Shown here: positions 41,737 through 50,433 of the stretch, piece after piece
How the letters are laid out: every line of letters starts with the position of its first letter
Numbering within the stretch: position 1 is the stretch's first letter
NCBI GenBank assembly: GCA_009786445.1
Contig: WQTE01000006.1
Span: forward strand, 361 to 52,537
Origin: Oscillospiraceae bacterium
GTDB taxonomy: Bacteria; Bacillota; Clostridia; Oscillospirales; Oscillospiraceae
Direction: 5' to 3'
DNA length: 52,177 bases
Translations under genes and position numbers: made by a program
Notes under the pieces: model-generated
The model's database searches: none
What the model was told of the DNA's origin: nothing
What the model saw: only the letters and a program-made list of their open reading frames with translations

Positions 41737-42890
41737 ATACGACATTACGAAATGCAAAGAAAATTGAAATACCAGATTCTACCATCGATAAAGTAGATAT
41801 TGTCCTCAGAGGTCTTAAGCCGCAAAGAGACACAGCACACACAAAAACCGTAAACAAAAAAGTCGCTATCATAGCGGCTGTGGCGGCTGTGATTGCCATT
41901 ATGATAGCCTATCCGCTGCTCCCTGCTCCTATAAATAATTCATTTACCGCACAGGCTCGTGCAGTGCTATACCATGACATTGTCTTGCATAGTGATACCA
42001 TGGCGTTACATACGGATGGTAGACAGATTGAGTTTAATTTTTCAGCAACGCGTGAATTCGGAATGTGGGCTGGGTTTTATGATGGTGAGCATATGTATCT
42101 AAGCATCGCTTTAGATGTCACTGGAGAGAACATAAAAAGTGCAGAGTTCAGTGTAACAAGCGGCTTTTTCGCAAGACAGCGAGTTGACTCTGAAAATGTT
42201 CTTATTATTACGCTTGATGAATACGGCAATGAGTCCGCACCACTCATTTTCGGCACAGAATTTGAGTCATTAGGCAATCGGCTCACTTTAGAGGATATGC
42301 AAGCGGAGAATTATTCGTTCTCGCTCGCAGTTCCTTTTAATCATAGGTTATCTTTTGGTGGGAATTCCGATCATTGTCTTGAAAATTTACAGGTACATGT
42401 AGATGTTTTATTCAACAACGGTCATCTGCAATCGGATACCATAGCACTTGATTTTGGCGATGGTGGAGCAGTCATTTCATTTTCTCAAGATATGGGTACA
42501 TTGGGAGAATTTAGCTTTTACAGAATGAACTTAGATGAAGCGACACTTATCCCGGAAAGTGTTCATGTTCTCCCACTACGCGAAAATTTTTACGATTCTT
42601 TCGGCAGGTGGCGCACCGAGATGCACGTTTGGGAGAGAGAGGATAGGACAATTTATGCGTGCACTGTTCTTTTCCGCAACGACGGCGATGAGGAGAGATA
42701 TATGTTTTCTATGGTCGGTGGCAACGCGGTTATGCCTGTTATCAGGTTAAGTGCTAACGGCAATCTCATCGCCATGGAATATATTTTACCAAATGAAGTC
42801 GCAAGAATGTTCAGGGAATACTGGGTAGATTCTGTATATATGCTGCCCGAGGGTTGGCTTGACGACCTGCTTGACGGGTTGTATGACTGA
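41721..42890 (+). CDS. Single-pass membrane protein, probable anti-sigma factor
   Basis: 389 residues. A cytoplasmic N-terminus of about 48 residues, one membrane segment (VAIIAAVAAVIAIMIAYPLL) and a large outer domain of about 320 residues, beta-rich and with no recognised enzyme motif. Layout and overlap with the ECF sigma gene match the DUF4179-type anti-sigma proteins of Firmicutes, where the short inner segment holds the sigma factor. The ATG follows GAGAGG. What the outer domain senses is unknown. Confidence 0.75.
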   Translation: MRSDIDTTLRNAKKIEIPDSTIDKVDIVLRGLKPQRDTAHTKTVNKKVAIIAAVAAVIAIMIAYPLLPAPINNSFTAQARAVLYHDIVLHSDTMALHTDGRQIEFNFSATREFGMWAGFYDGEHMYLSIALDVTGENIKSAEFSVTSGFFARQRVDSENVLIITLDEYGNESAPLIFGTEFESLGNRLTLEDMQAENYSFSLAVPFNHRLSFGGNSDHCLENLQVHVDVLFNNGHLQSDTIALDFGDGGAVISFSQDMGTLGEFSFYRMNLDEATLIPESVHVLPLRENFYDSFGRWRTEMHVWEREDRTIYACTVLFRNDGDEERYMFSMVGGNAVMPVIRLSANGNLIAMEYILPNEVARMFREYWVDSVYMLPEGWLDDLLDGLYD

Positions 42891-43190
42891 TTAGCCGGAG
42901 GGGCAGGTTGTGTTTTTGTTTTCACTTTAGTATATTTTTTTCATCCATGGCGATAACTCCGTTTATCTTATGGTATAATACGTAGATACTAGTGTAACGT
43001 ATTTTAAATAACTGGACTTTAATTGTGGTAGATTTTTGCGGCTGGCTAGGAGAAAAGCCGCGGGAATATCCAGATATTTCAAGGTTTTTCGACAACGTCA
43101 GGCGTAAAAAGATGCCGCAAGAAAAGGCTAGTTGTTTGAAATATGTTACACTAAGATATGTGAGGCAAGATGTTTATGGAGGGCGACGAA
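42891..43190 (+). other. Leader region before the ANT(6)-like gene
   Basis: 300 bases without a supported gene. They hold an extended -10 (TGGTATAAT, 42971-42979), an inverted repeat AATACGT...ACGTATT (42977-42983 and 42997-43003) over the likely start, and a hairpin with arms GCGGCT and AGCCGC near 43036-43060. A weak -10 (TACACT, near 43147) lies closer to the gene. Confidence 0.5.
42971..43003 (+). promoter_or_regulatory. Extended -10 promoter with overlapping inverted repeat
   Basis: TGGTATAAT with no clear -35, overlapped by perfect 7-base arms AATACGT and ACGTATT. The layout suggests a repressor site. Confidence 0.5.
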
Positions 43191-44030
43191 GTGAGAACAG
43201 AGCTGGAAATGATGGAGTTAATTTTAGGTGTAGCTAATTCTGATGAGCGCATCAGAGGGGTAATGTTGGCAGGTTCGCGCGCTGATTCCTCTGTGCCAAA
43301 GGATTGCTACCAAGATTATGATATTAGCTTTGCCGTTACGGATATGAAGCCGTTTTACAACAATCCCGCATGGGTGGAAGAAAAATTCGGCAAACCGCTA
43401 ATAATGCAAATGCCCGAGATTTTGCGGGGTGCAGAAGATGACGGAAACTTTTGCTACCTTATGATTTTTCCTGACGGCGTTCGCATTGATTTGAGTTTTA
43501 TATTCGATGAAGCGTATACTGACGATGGTGAACCTGTGATTGTTTTGCTTGATAAGGACAATGGCAACGGATTTTTCCCGCCGATAACGATTGACGAAAA
43601 ATATTGGAATATCAAACCGCCGACAGCACTTGATTACCGCTCTAATTGCAGTGATTTTTGGTGGTGCTTGAATAATGTGGCAAAAGGGATTATGCGGGAC
43701 GAACTGCCCTATGTTATGAACATGATACACGATACCGTCCGCTCAAATCTGCATGAAATGATTAACTGGCACATTGGAATACAGCATGAATTTAATATTT
43801 CCACAGGAAAAGACGGGAAATTTTTCAAGAAATTTCTCACGCCGGAATTGTATGCACAGTATGCCTCATCGTACTCTGATGGCAACTATGAAAACATTTG
43901 GAAAGCTATTGATGCGATGTGCGAAATGTTTCCATCATTGGCTTTATCTGTGGCTGAGCATTTTGGATTTTCATATCACAACGACGAAGAAGATGGTATG
44001 CGCGAATATCTGAGAATAACAAAGAGGTGA
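43191..44030 (+). CDS. ANT(6)-like streptomycin adenylyltransferase family protein
   Basis: 279 residues. RTELEMMELILGVANSDERI and then GVMLAGSRAD form the nucleotidyltransferase start, with GSRAD in the active site, DYDISF the metal-binding Asp pair and RIDLSF the third Asp. The overall sequence matches the AadE/ANT(6) aminoglycoside 6-adenylyltransferase family. The start is GTG 43191, seven bases after GGAGGG. Chromosomal relatives in Clostridia may not confer resistance, so the phenotype is unproven. It has its own leader with a promoter and a possible operator, and is convergent with the permease gene. Confidence 0.85.
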   Translation: MRTELEMMELILGVANSDERIRGVMLAGSRADSSVPKDCYQDYDISFAVTDMKPFYNNPAWVEEKFGKPLIMQMPEILRGAEDDGNFCYLMIFPDGVRIDLSFIFDEAYTDDGEPVIVLLDKDNGNGFFPPITIDEKYWNIKPPTALDYRSNCSDFWWCLNNVAKGIMRDELPYVMNMIHDTVRSNLHEMINWHIGIQHEFNISTGKDGKFFKKFLTPELYAQYASSYSDGNYENIWKAIDAMCEMFPSLALSVAEHFGFSYHNDEEDGMREYLRITKR

Positions 44031-44067
44031 AACCAAAATGAAAAACTGTAGCCATTGGTTGCACAAA

Positions 44068-45480
44068 TTAGTCGTCCGAAGAACGTAACCTGTAAAACAC
44101 AAATCCAATCAGTGCCAGCACTATAAATGTTATGGTGTATACCCCCGCATGAATGGGGGAGCCGAGCCAGTATGTTGTGAACATGAACCCCGCGCAGACC
44201 GCTGCGATTATTGGTATCAGAAATCGCTTGACGGGGTGTATGTTTTTTTCTCTAATTGCAAAACAGATAAATATCGGGATTAGCAACGCAAAGAAGCTGT
44301 AATTGTAAAAATCAGGCAGACTGAAACTAAAGACTCCAAACCAACCGTTTGTGTTTGCGAAGATTACGAATAGCCAGAGAAAACTTATGCCAACTGCCAT
44401 TACCATGCTGTTGTTTGGCACATTTGTGGTTTCGTCAAGCTCTGTCATTCTATCAGGAATCGGTCCAAGCCCTCTGCGCCCGAGAGAGTACATGGCTCTG
44501 CTCATTCCCAGGCAACAGGCGTTGAGTATGCCGAGTCCCGAGATTATCATAAATCCTACGAGCACGCCGCCCGCTTGGCCAAATACGCTTTGGAAAGCCG
44601 TGTGTGTTCCTCCTGCGAAGTTGGCTCCGCCACCCTGCATCATCTGCAAAGCGCCTTCTTTTGAGGCTGTCGTTACTCCGATAAAATATAGCACATATAT
44701 TATGACGATTAAGCCAAATCCAAACATCAGAGCTATGGGAAACTTTCGTTTGCTGTCTTTAACTTCCGAGTTAAACGCAAGTGCTGCTTGCCAGCCATTA
44801 AACGCAAATGCTGTTGCGGATATGGCTGCAAATAGTGATGCGCTTTGGTTGAGATTCATGGGGTCGGACAACGGGCGACCGGGGACTGTCGCCCCTACGT
44901 CGATCGTTCCATTAACCTCTACGGTTATTAGACCGCTTATTACACCTACTGTTCCCATAAGTACAAGCGGTATCATGCGTGCCAATGTCGTTGCTACATT
45001 GAGCTTTACAGGGGTTTTTGGTGCAAAGTAGTTTAGGAAAAATGTCGCTACCATAAAAAAAGCGGTTATAAAAAAGCGAAACGGCAAATAGTTTTCGGCT
45101 GTGTTTGACATTCCTGCTACCGTCGCCGTGAAACCTGATGTTATCCATGCTATAATGGCGTATCCTGCGGGTTGGTACATTACTGCGAAGAACCAACCTG
45201 CGAGATAGCCGTATTTTTTGCCGACTATAACTTCCGAGTAGTCCACAAAGCCGTGAATCTTCTCGTATTTTCCGGCGAACACGCTGAACATATACACGCA
45301 CGGGGCTATCATCAATCCGCCAATTATCCATGCTGCCGCTCCCAGCGGTACGTTTCCTCCTACTTCATAAAGCACCCGTCCGGGCAGGAAAAACACTCCC
45401 GTGCCGACCAAAAAGCCAACCACAAAGCAGACTGATACGAATAATCCGTGTTGTCTCTTTAGTATATTTTTTTCGTTCAT
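44068..45480 (-). CDS. APC-family amino-acid permease
   Basis: 470 residues, about 12 membrane helices. GFLVGTGVFFLPGRVL near the N-terminus is the conserved Gly-rich unwound helix 1 of APC transporters. FAFNGWQAALAFNSEVKD is in helix 6 and GILNACCLGMSRAMYSLGRRG follows helix 8. The ATG at 45480 has GGAG nine bases upstream; GTG 45495 is an alternative. A GTAGGGG-type repeat (44871-44899) is read in frame in the hydrophilic loop before helix 6, encoding VGATVPGRP. The substrate is not predictable. Confidence 0.9.
   Translation of the reverse strand: MNEKNILKRQHGLFVSVCFVVGFLVGTGVFFLPGRVLYEVGGNVPLGAAAWIIGGLMIAPCVYMFSVFAGKYEKIHGFVDYSEVIVGKKYGYLAGWFFAVMYQPAGYAIIAWITSGFTATVAGMSNTAENYLPFRFFITAFFMVATFFLNYFAPKTPVKLNVATTLARMIPLVLMGTVGVISGLITVEVNGTIDVGATVPGRPLSDPMNLNQSASLFAAISATAFAFNGWQAALAFNSEVKDSKRKFPIALMFGFGLIVIIYVLYFIGVTTASKEGALQMMQGGGANFAGGTHTAFQSVFGQAGGVLVGFMIISGLGILNACCLGMSRAMYSLGRRGLGPIPDRMTELDETTNVPNNSMVMAVGISFLWLFVIFANTNGWFGVFSFSLPDFYNYSFFALLIPIFICFAIREKNIHPVKRFLIPIIAAVCAGFMFTTYWLGSPIHAGVYTITFIVLALIGFVFYRLRSSDD
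44871..44899. repeat. GTAGGGG-type hairpin repeat inside the permease gene
   Basis: The arms GGGCGAC and GTCGCCC flank CGGGGACT, followed by CCTACG. It is in frame with the permease and falls in a loop outside the membrane helices. Confidence 0.6.
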
Positions 45481-45529
45481 GGTTTTTTGCTCCACTCTTT
45501 TTTATGCTATAATCTCTTGGTGTTCTGCA

Positions 45530-45629
45530 CCCGCAGATGATGGGCAATTTGCTCCGCTTTTTTTCGAGCCAACGGTCTTGTCGCCATTGTTCTCGAAAAA
45601 AAGACTCCGCAAACCGCCCATCATCTGCT
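45530..45629 (-). repeat. Long palindromic repeat, copy 3 (inverted orientation)
   Basis: Same 96-base core length (45533-45628) and ends as copies 1 and 2, but with about a dozen changes, mainly in the loop. In the inner stem GCGAG/CTCGC has become TCGAG/CTCGA, so pairing is preserved. It lies between the permease and U32 genes, which are transcribed away from it. Confidence 0.85.
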
Positions 45630-45660
45630 ATAATTATTCTTAACTCGGAGGTATTATTAC

Positions 45661-46881
45661 ATGACTATTCCTGAATTACTTTCCCCTGCGGGGGATTTGG
45701 AGCGGCTGAAGGTGGCGTTTGCTTATGGGGCGGATGCTGTTTATATTGCGGGGAAATCTCTTGGTATGCGGGCTAAAGCCAGAAATTTCGAGATTGATGA
45801 GATGCATGAGGGCATTAGGTATGCTCACTCGCTTGGGAAGAAGGTTTATGTTACAGTAAATATTATTGCTCGTAATGAGGATTTTGTCGGTCTTGAAGAT
45901 TATTTCACAGAGCTTGAGAAAATTGCTCCTGATGCACTGATTATTTCCGACCTTGGGATTTTTGACATGGCACGAAAATCTCTGCCAAATATGGAAATCC
46001 ATATTTCTACTCAGGCTAATACCACGAATTTTGCCTCAGCCAATTTCTTAAAAAAACTGGGTGCCTCCCGTATTATTCTGGCACGGGAGCTGTCGCTCAG
46101 GGAAATTAGTGATATCCGAAAACTTTCGCCTGATGTTGAGCTTGAGTCTTTTGTGCATGGGGCTATGTGTATGGCTTATTCAGGCAGGTGTTTAATCAGC
46201 AATTACATGAACGGACGTGATGCAAACAGAGGTGGTTGCAGTCACCCTTGTCGCTGGGATTATGCTCTTGTCGAAGAAAAGTCGGGCGCTTTAATTCCTG
46301 TTTTTGAGGATAGCGAGGGCACTCATATTTTCAGTTCAAAGGATTTGTGTATGATAGCGCATATCCCTGCCCTTATAAATGCGGGGATTATGAGCTTTAA
46401 AATCGAGGGCCGCATGAAAACTGTCTATTATGTAGCTGCTGTGACGAAAACTTATCGTGAGGCTATTGATGATTTTATCTCTGACCCTGAGCTCTATGCC
46501 TCGCGTATCCCTTACTATGAAGATCAGCTCAGCAAGATTTGCCACAGAGAGTATACCACAGGCTTTTACTTCAGCCCGATAAGTGAAGAGGATCACTGTT
46601 ATACTGACGGCTCTCACACTAAAACTCAGGATTTTTATGCAATAGTCGATGACTATGACCCTGTTTCGGGTTTCTGCCTTATTGAGCAGCGCAATAAATT
46701 TGAGGTCGGTGAGCGTATTGAGATTTTGAAAACTAAAGGCGAAAACTTCTCTCAAGTCATTGATGCACTCTTTGATTTTGACGGCAATCCTGTTATGGCT
46801 GCTCCGCATCCTCAGCAGAAGCTAAAGTTCAGGACAGCAAAGCCTGTGGAGAAGTTTGATATTATAAGAAGAGAAGTATAA
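45661..46881 (+). CDS. Peptidase U32 family protein, probable tRNA hydroxylation protein
   Basis: 406 residues. ELLSPAGDLERLKVAFAYGADAVY starts the barrel. ESFVHGAMCMAYSGRCLISNY, RGGCSHPCRW and a later Cys in KICHREYTTGFY supply the four conserved Cys of the family. The B. subtilis relatives YrrN/YrrO and E. coli YegQ (TrhP) make 5-hydroxyuridine at tRNA position 34, so a tRNA role is more likely than collagenase activity. The ATG follows GGAGG. It is a single gene, followed by rny on the same strand after 212 bases. Confidence 0.87.
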   Translation: MTIPELLSPAGDLERLKVAFAYGADAVYIAGKSLGMRAKARNFEIDEMHEGIRYAHSLGKKVYVTVNIIARNEDFVGLEDYFTELEKIAPDALIISDLGIFDMARKSLPNMEIHISTQANTTNFASANFLKKLGASRIILARELSLREISDIRKLSPDVELESFVHGAMCMAYSGRCLISNYMNGRDANRGGCSHPCRWDYALVEEKSGALIPVFEDSEGTHIFSSKDLCMIAHIPALINAGIMSFKIEGRMKTVYYVAAVTKTYREAIDDFISDPELYASRIPYYEDQLSKICHREYTTGFYFSPISEEDHCYTDGSHTKTQDFYAIVDDYDPVSGFCLIEQRNKFEVGERIEILKTKGENFSQVIDALFDFDGNPVMAAPHPQQKLKFRTAKPVEKFDIIRREV

Positions 46882-47006
46882 TGACTATTATTTCTTTCAA
46901 CCGATATATACATTGACCGTTTCGGTAAATAACTAGCCAACCCAAGTTTATCATATATTTCTACGGTGGTCAATGCCACTGTGTTTATACCTACGTAAAT
47001 ATAATG

Positions 47007-47015
47007 TGGTATAAT
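47007..47015 (+). promoter_or_regulatory. Extended -10 promoter for rny
   Basis: TGGTATAAT in the 212-base gap before rny, with a second TATAAT-like box just upstream. A small hairpin (ACGGTGG...CCACTGT) lies at about 46960-46980. No clear -35. Confidence 0.45.
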
Positions 47016-47093
47016 CTGCTTTTTTCCTTGACACAATGCTATCATAGATATACAATTAGGTGATGTTTCCGAACGGAGGTGTATATATACGCA

Positions 47094-48647
47094 ATGCCCG
47101 ATTTATTAACTTTAGGTATTTTCGCGGCCGTTGTAGTCGTAGCCGCTGTCGTTTTCTTCTTCCTTGGGATCGTTTATCGCAAAAAAGTTTCGGAACGTGA
47201 GATCCAAAGTGCAGAAGAGAGAGCCAAAAGAATTATCAACGACTCAATCAAGGGCGCAGAGCAAAAGAAACGTGAAGCTCTGCTGGAAGCAAAAGAAGAA
47301 ATTCACAAAAACAGAAGTGAATACGAGCGTGAAGTCAGAGAACGTCGCTCTGAAATCCAAAAACAGGAGCGCAGACTCCAGCAAAAAGAAGAGATGCTGG
47401 ACAAAAAGACAGACATTCTCGAAAAGAAAACCGAGGCTGTCGAAAAGAAAAGGTTGGACCTTGAATCTGCCAGCGAAGAGGTAGCTCAAATCAAACGTAG
47501 CCAGTTTGAAATGCTGGAGAAGATTTCCGGGTACACCATTGCTGAAGCCAAGGCGTACCTCATCGCAAACCTTGAATCTGAGGTTACACACGAGGCGGCA
47601 ATGAAAATCAGAGAGATTGAAGACCGTCTCAAGGAGGAGGCAGATCAAAAAGCAAGAGAGTATATTTCACTCGCTATACAGCGTTGCGCTGCCGACCATG
47701 TTGCCGAGGCTACTGTTTCAGTGGTTCCCCTGCCTAATGACGAAATGAAAGGGCGTATCATCGGACGAGAGGGACGCAATATCAGAACCATTGAAACGCT
47801 TACAGGTGTTGACCTCATAATCGATGACACACCCGAAGCGATAACTCTTTCCGGTTTTGACCCGGTTCGCCGTGAAATTGCTCGCCTTTCGCTTGAAAAG
47901 CTGATTTTGGACGGCCGAATTCATCCCGCCAGAATCGAAGAGATGGTAGAGAAAGCCAGACGAGAAGTAGAAGCCACCGTAAAAGCAGAGGGCGACAGAG
48001 CCACATTTGAAACGGGCGTGCATGGTCTGCATCCCGAGATTATTAAACTTCTCGGCAGGATGCGTTATCGTACAAGCTATGGTCAAAATGTCCTCAACCA
48101 CTCTATAGAGGTTTCTCACATCGCAGGGCTTTTAGCTGCTGAGCTTGGAGCAGACGTCATGACCGCTAAACGTGCGGGTCTGCTTCATGACCTAGGCAAG
48201 GCTATTGACCACGAGACAGAAGGCAGCCATGTAACCATCGGCGTTGACGTAGCCAAAAAGTACAAAGAGAGCGATGAGGTGCTTCACGCCATCCACGCTC
48301 ATCACGGTGATGTCGAGCCGAGAACCATCGTCGCTTGTATCGTGCAGGCTTCAGATGCTATCTCCGCTTCTCGTCCCGGTGCTCGCCGTGAAAACATTGA
48401 GAGTTACATCAAGCGCCTTGAAAGGCTTGAAGAACTCACCAACTCATTTAAGGGTGTTGATAGTTCTTACGCCATTCAGGCGGGCCGAGAAATCCGCATA
48501 ATGGTTAATCCCGAGCAGGTAGATGAAGACCAAATGGTTCTACTGGCTCGCGATATAGCCAAAAAGATTGAAGCGGAGCTTGAGTACCCCGGTCAAATCA
48601 AAGTAAATCTAATGAGGGAAACCAAAGCAGTCGAGTACGCAAAGTAA
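47094..48647 (+). CDS. rny: Ribonuclease Y
   Basis: 517 residues, the usual length. An N-terminal membrane helix (about 8-28) is followed by a long charged coiled coil (about 30-190), a KH domain ([15 protein letters not shown]) and an HD domain with NHSIEVSHI and [12 protein letters not shown] plus HAHHGD for the metal site. RNase Y starts mRNA turnover at the membrane in Gram-positive bacteria. The start is ATG 47094, 14 bases after GGAGG; GTG 47079 overlaps that site. Followed by a strong terminator. Confidence 0.95.
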   Translation: MPDLLTLGIFAAVVVVAAVVFFFLGIVYRKKVSEREIQSAEERAKRIINDSIKGAEQKKREALLEAKEEIHKNRSEYEREVRERRSEIQKQERRLQQKEEMLDKKTDILEKKTEAVEKKRLDLESASEEVAQIKRSQFEMLEKISGYTIAEAKAYLIANLESEVTHEAAMKIREIEDRLKEEADQKAREYISLAIQRCAADHVAEATVSVVPLPNDEMKGRIIGREGRNIRTIETLTGVDLIIDDTPEAITLSGFDPVRREIARLSLEKLILDGRIHPARIEEMVEKARREVEATVKAEGDRATFETGVHGLHPEIIKLLGRMRYRTSYGQNVLNHSIEVSHIAGLLAAELGADVMTAKRAGLLHDLGKAIDHETEGSHVTIGVDVAKKYKESDEVLHAIHAHHGDVEPRTIVACIVQASDAISASRPGARRENIESYIKRLERLEELTNSFKGVDSSYAIQAGREIRIMVNPEQVDEDQMVLLARDIAKKIEAELEYPGQIKVNLMRETKAVEYAK

Positions 48648-48661
48648 ACTTAAAACATCAG

Positions 48662-48700
48662 AAAACTACGGTATCTGTGAATGCAGACACCGTAGTTTTT
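48662..48700. terminator. Bidirectional terminator between rny and the GH13 gene
   Basis: AAAACTACGGTATCTG pairs with GCAGACACCGTAGTTTT, followed by T residues on the plus strand and on the complement of the A-run. The genes converge here. Confidence 0.85.
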
Positions 48701-48707
48701 ACTTCTC

Positions 48708-50339
48708 CTACCAGACTTTCAGTACAACAGCTTCCCACGGTGCTAGGTTTCCGTCGTAGTTGGTGCGCCCTACGTTTGTGACTATTACTTTGCCCATGAA
48801 GTTTCCCTCAAAAGGCGATTTTGCAGGCTTGCCGGAGAGATTTAGTATTATTGTGAATTGCTCATCTCTTGCTATTGTGCGCGTGTACGAGATCACTTGC
48901 CTATCTGAGTATGCGGGAGCAAATTCGCCATGCTTTAGCGTATTATTTGAATTACGCAGTGCTATCATGTTCCTATAAAATGTGAGAACCGAGTCACTGC
49001 GCTGTTTTTGTTCCTCATAGTTTATTTTTGTGTGGTTTTTATTTATCCCCAGCCACGGCGTACCTTTTGTAAACCCTGCTCCCTCCTCTGCGCTCCACTG
49101 ATAAGGTGTGCGGGCATTGTCCCGAGAACTCGATGCTATCCACTTCCAGCGCAGTCCCGACGGTATCCAGTATGAGCGCAAAAGCCTATCTACACCCAAA
49201 GATTCTACGTCATTTAGCTGCTTGATTCTTGTATAGTCGAAATTCGTCATTCCGATTTCCTGACCTTGATAAATAAACACAGTACCTCTAAGTGTGAGCA
49301 ACATGGTTGCAAACAGCTTTGCGCTGCGTTCCCGGTATTCGCCGTCGTTTCCATAGTGTGATATAATGCGTGGCTGGTCGTGATTTTCGAGATAAACTGC
49401 ATTCCATTCTAAGCCCTGTTGCCATTTTGTCAGGACTTTTAACAGCTTGGCTGCACTAAACTTTTTCGGAATGTATTTCTCCATGAGCCTGTCTACCTGG
49501 AGGTGGTCGAAATAGAACAGCATATCAAGTTCTTCGCGCTCTGAGTCTGTTAAAAGCTTTGCATCTCTCAGACTTATCATTGGTGCTTCTCCAACGGTAA
49601 AGCAGTCGTAATGACTCAGAACATCTCTGCGAAGCTCTTTAATTATTTCGTGTGTGCCTTCTTGAGTCAGAAAATGTTCCCTTCCCCGCACTGCTACCCT
49701 ATGTATACCATCTTCAAACGATGTTTTATAGATGAGATTTATCACATCGCACCGAAATCCGGCAGCTCCCTTTTTTAACCAAAAGTGCATGATTTCTTTA
49801 ATTTCTTCAATTACTTTGGGGTTGCGATAGTTCAGGTCGGGTTGTGTTTCATGGAACAGGTGCAGGTAGTATTCTTCACTTTCCGGATCATATTCCCATG
49901 CATCATCGCCGAAGAAAGTCGTCCAGTTATTTGGCGGTCCTCCGTCTTCGCTTGGGGGTTTCCAGATATAATAGTCACGGTATGGGCTGGTTTTGTCTCG
50001 GCTTTTAATGAACCAGTCATGCTCATCCGATGTGTGGTTTATGACCAGATCCATTATAATTTTTATGCCGCGTTTTGCTGCTTCAGAGAATAGATGCTCC
50101 ATGTCTGCCATAGTGCCAAACCTGGGATTTATATCTCGATAATCGCTGATATCATAGCCGTTGTCGTATTCAGGGGATTTGTAGACCGGCGAGAGCCATA
50201 TAATTCCAACACCCAGTTCTTTAAGCGAATCAAGCCTTGAGACTATCCCCGGTATGTCTCCGATACCATCGTTATTTGAATCTTGAAAGCTACGAGGATA
50301 TATCTGGTATACTACCTGTTCTTTCCACCATTTATCCAT
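48708..50339 (-). CDS. GH13 alpha-glucosidase, oligo-1,6-glucosidase type
   Basis: 543 residues. VVYQIYPRSFQDSNNDGIGD opens the barrel. The nucleophile is Asp198 in GFRCDVINLI, the acid/base Glu251 in TVGEAP, and the third acid Asp321 in ENHDQPR. Val after the nucleophile (DVI) is the residue linked in the family to cleavage of alpha-1,6 bonds, as in MalL and isomaltases. It is a cytoplasmic enzyme with no signal peptide. The ATG follows AAAGGA. It is separated from the upstream hydrogenase gene by 94 bases containing a 26-bp palindrome. It would release glucose from short isomalto- or malto-oligosaccharides. Confidence 0.92.
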   Translation of the reverse strand: MDKWWKEQVVYQIYPRSFQDSNNDGIGDIPGIVSRLDSLKELGVGIIWLSPVYKSPEYDNGYDISDYRDINPRFGTMADMEHLFSEAAKRGIKIIMDLVINHTSDEHDWFIKSRDKTSPYRDYYIWKPPSEDGGPPNNWTTFFGDDAWEYDPESEEYYLHLFHETQPDLNYRNPKVIEEIKEIMHFWLKKGAAGFRCDVINLIYKTSFEDGIHRVAVRGREHFLTQEGTHEIIKELRRDVLSHYDCFTVGEAPMISLRDAKLLTDSEREELDMLFYFDHLQVDRLMEKYIPKKFSAAKLLKVLTKWQQGLEWNAVYLENHDQPRIISHYGNDGEYRERSAKLFATMLLTLRGTVFIYQGQEIGMTNFDYTRIKQLNDVESLGVDRLLRSYWIPSGLRWKWIASSSRDNARTPYQWSAEEGAGFTKGTPWLGINKNHTKINYEEQKQRSDSVLTFYRNMIALRNSNNTLKHGEFAPAYSDRQVISYTRTIARDEQFTIILNLSGKPAKSPFEGNFMGKVIVTNVGRTNYDGNLAPWEAVVLKVW

Positions 50340-50385
50340 ATTTTATTCCTTTATTCCCACTCAATTTTCGTTTTTCCTTTGCACG

Positions 50386-50411
50386 GGAGAGGAGAACATG
50401 TTCTCCTCTCC
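50386..50411. terminator. 26-bp perfect palindrome after the hydrogenase gene
   Basis: GGAGAGGAGAACA is followed directly by its complement TGTTCTCCTCTCC with no spacer. It lies 22 bases after the hydrogenase stop codon. It has no T-run, so it may be a weak terminator, an RNA-stability hairpin or a protein-binding site. Confidence 0.5.
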
Positions 50412-50433
50412 TGTTATCGCTTATGGTTTACTA

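Noticed and set aside
43025-43237. 70-residue frame in the ANT(6) leader
   Set aside because: No ribosome binding site, no recognisable motif, and it overlaps the real gene start in another frame.
44351-45031. 226-residue plus-strand frame
   Set aside because: Shadow of the amino-acid permease on the other strand.
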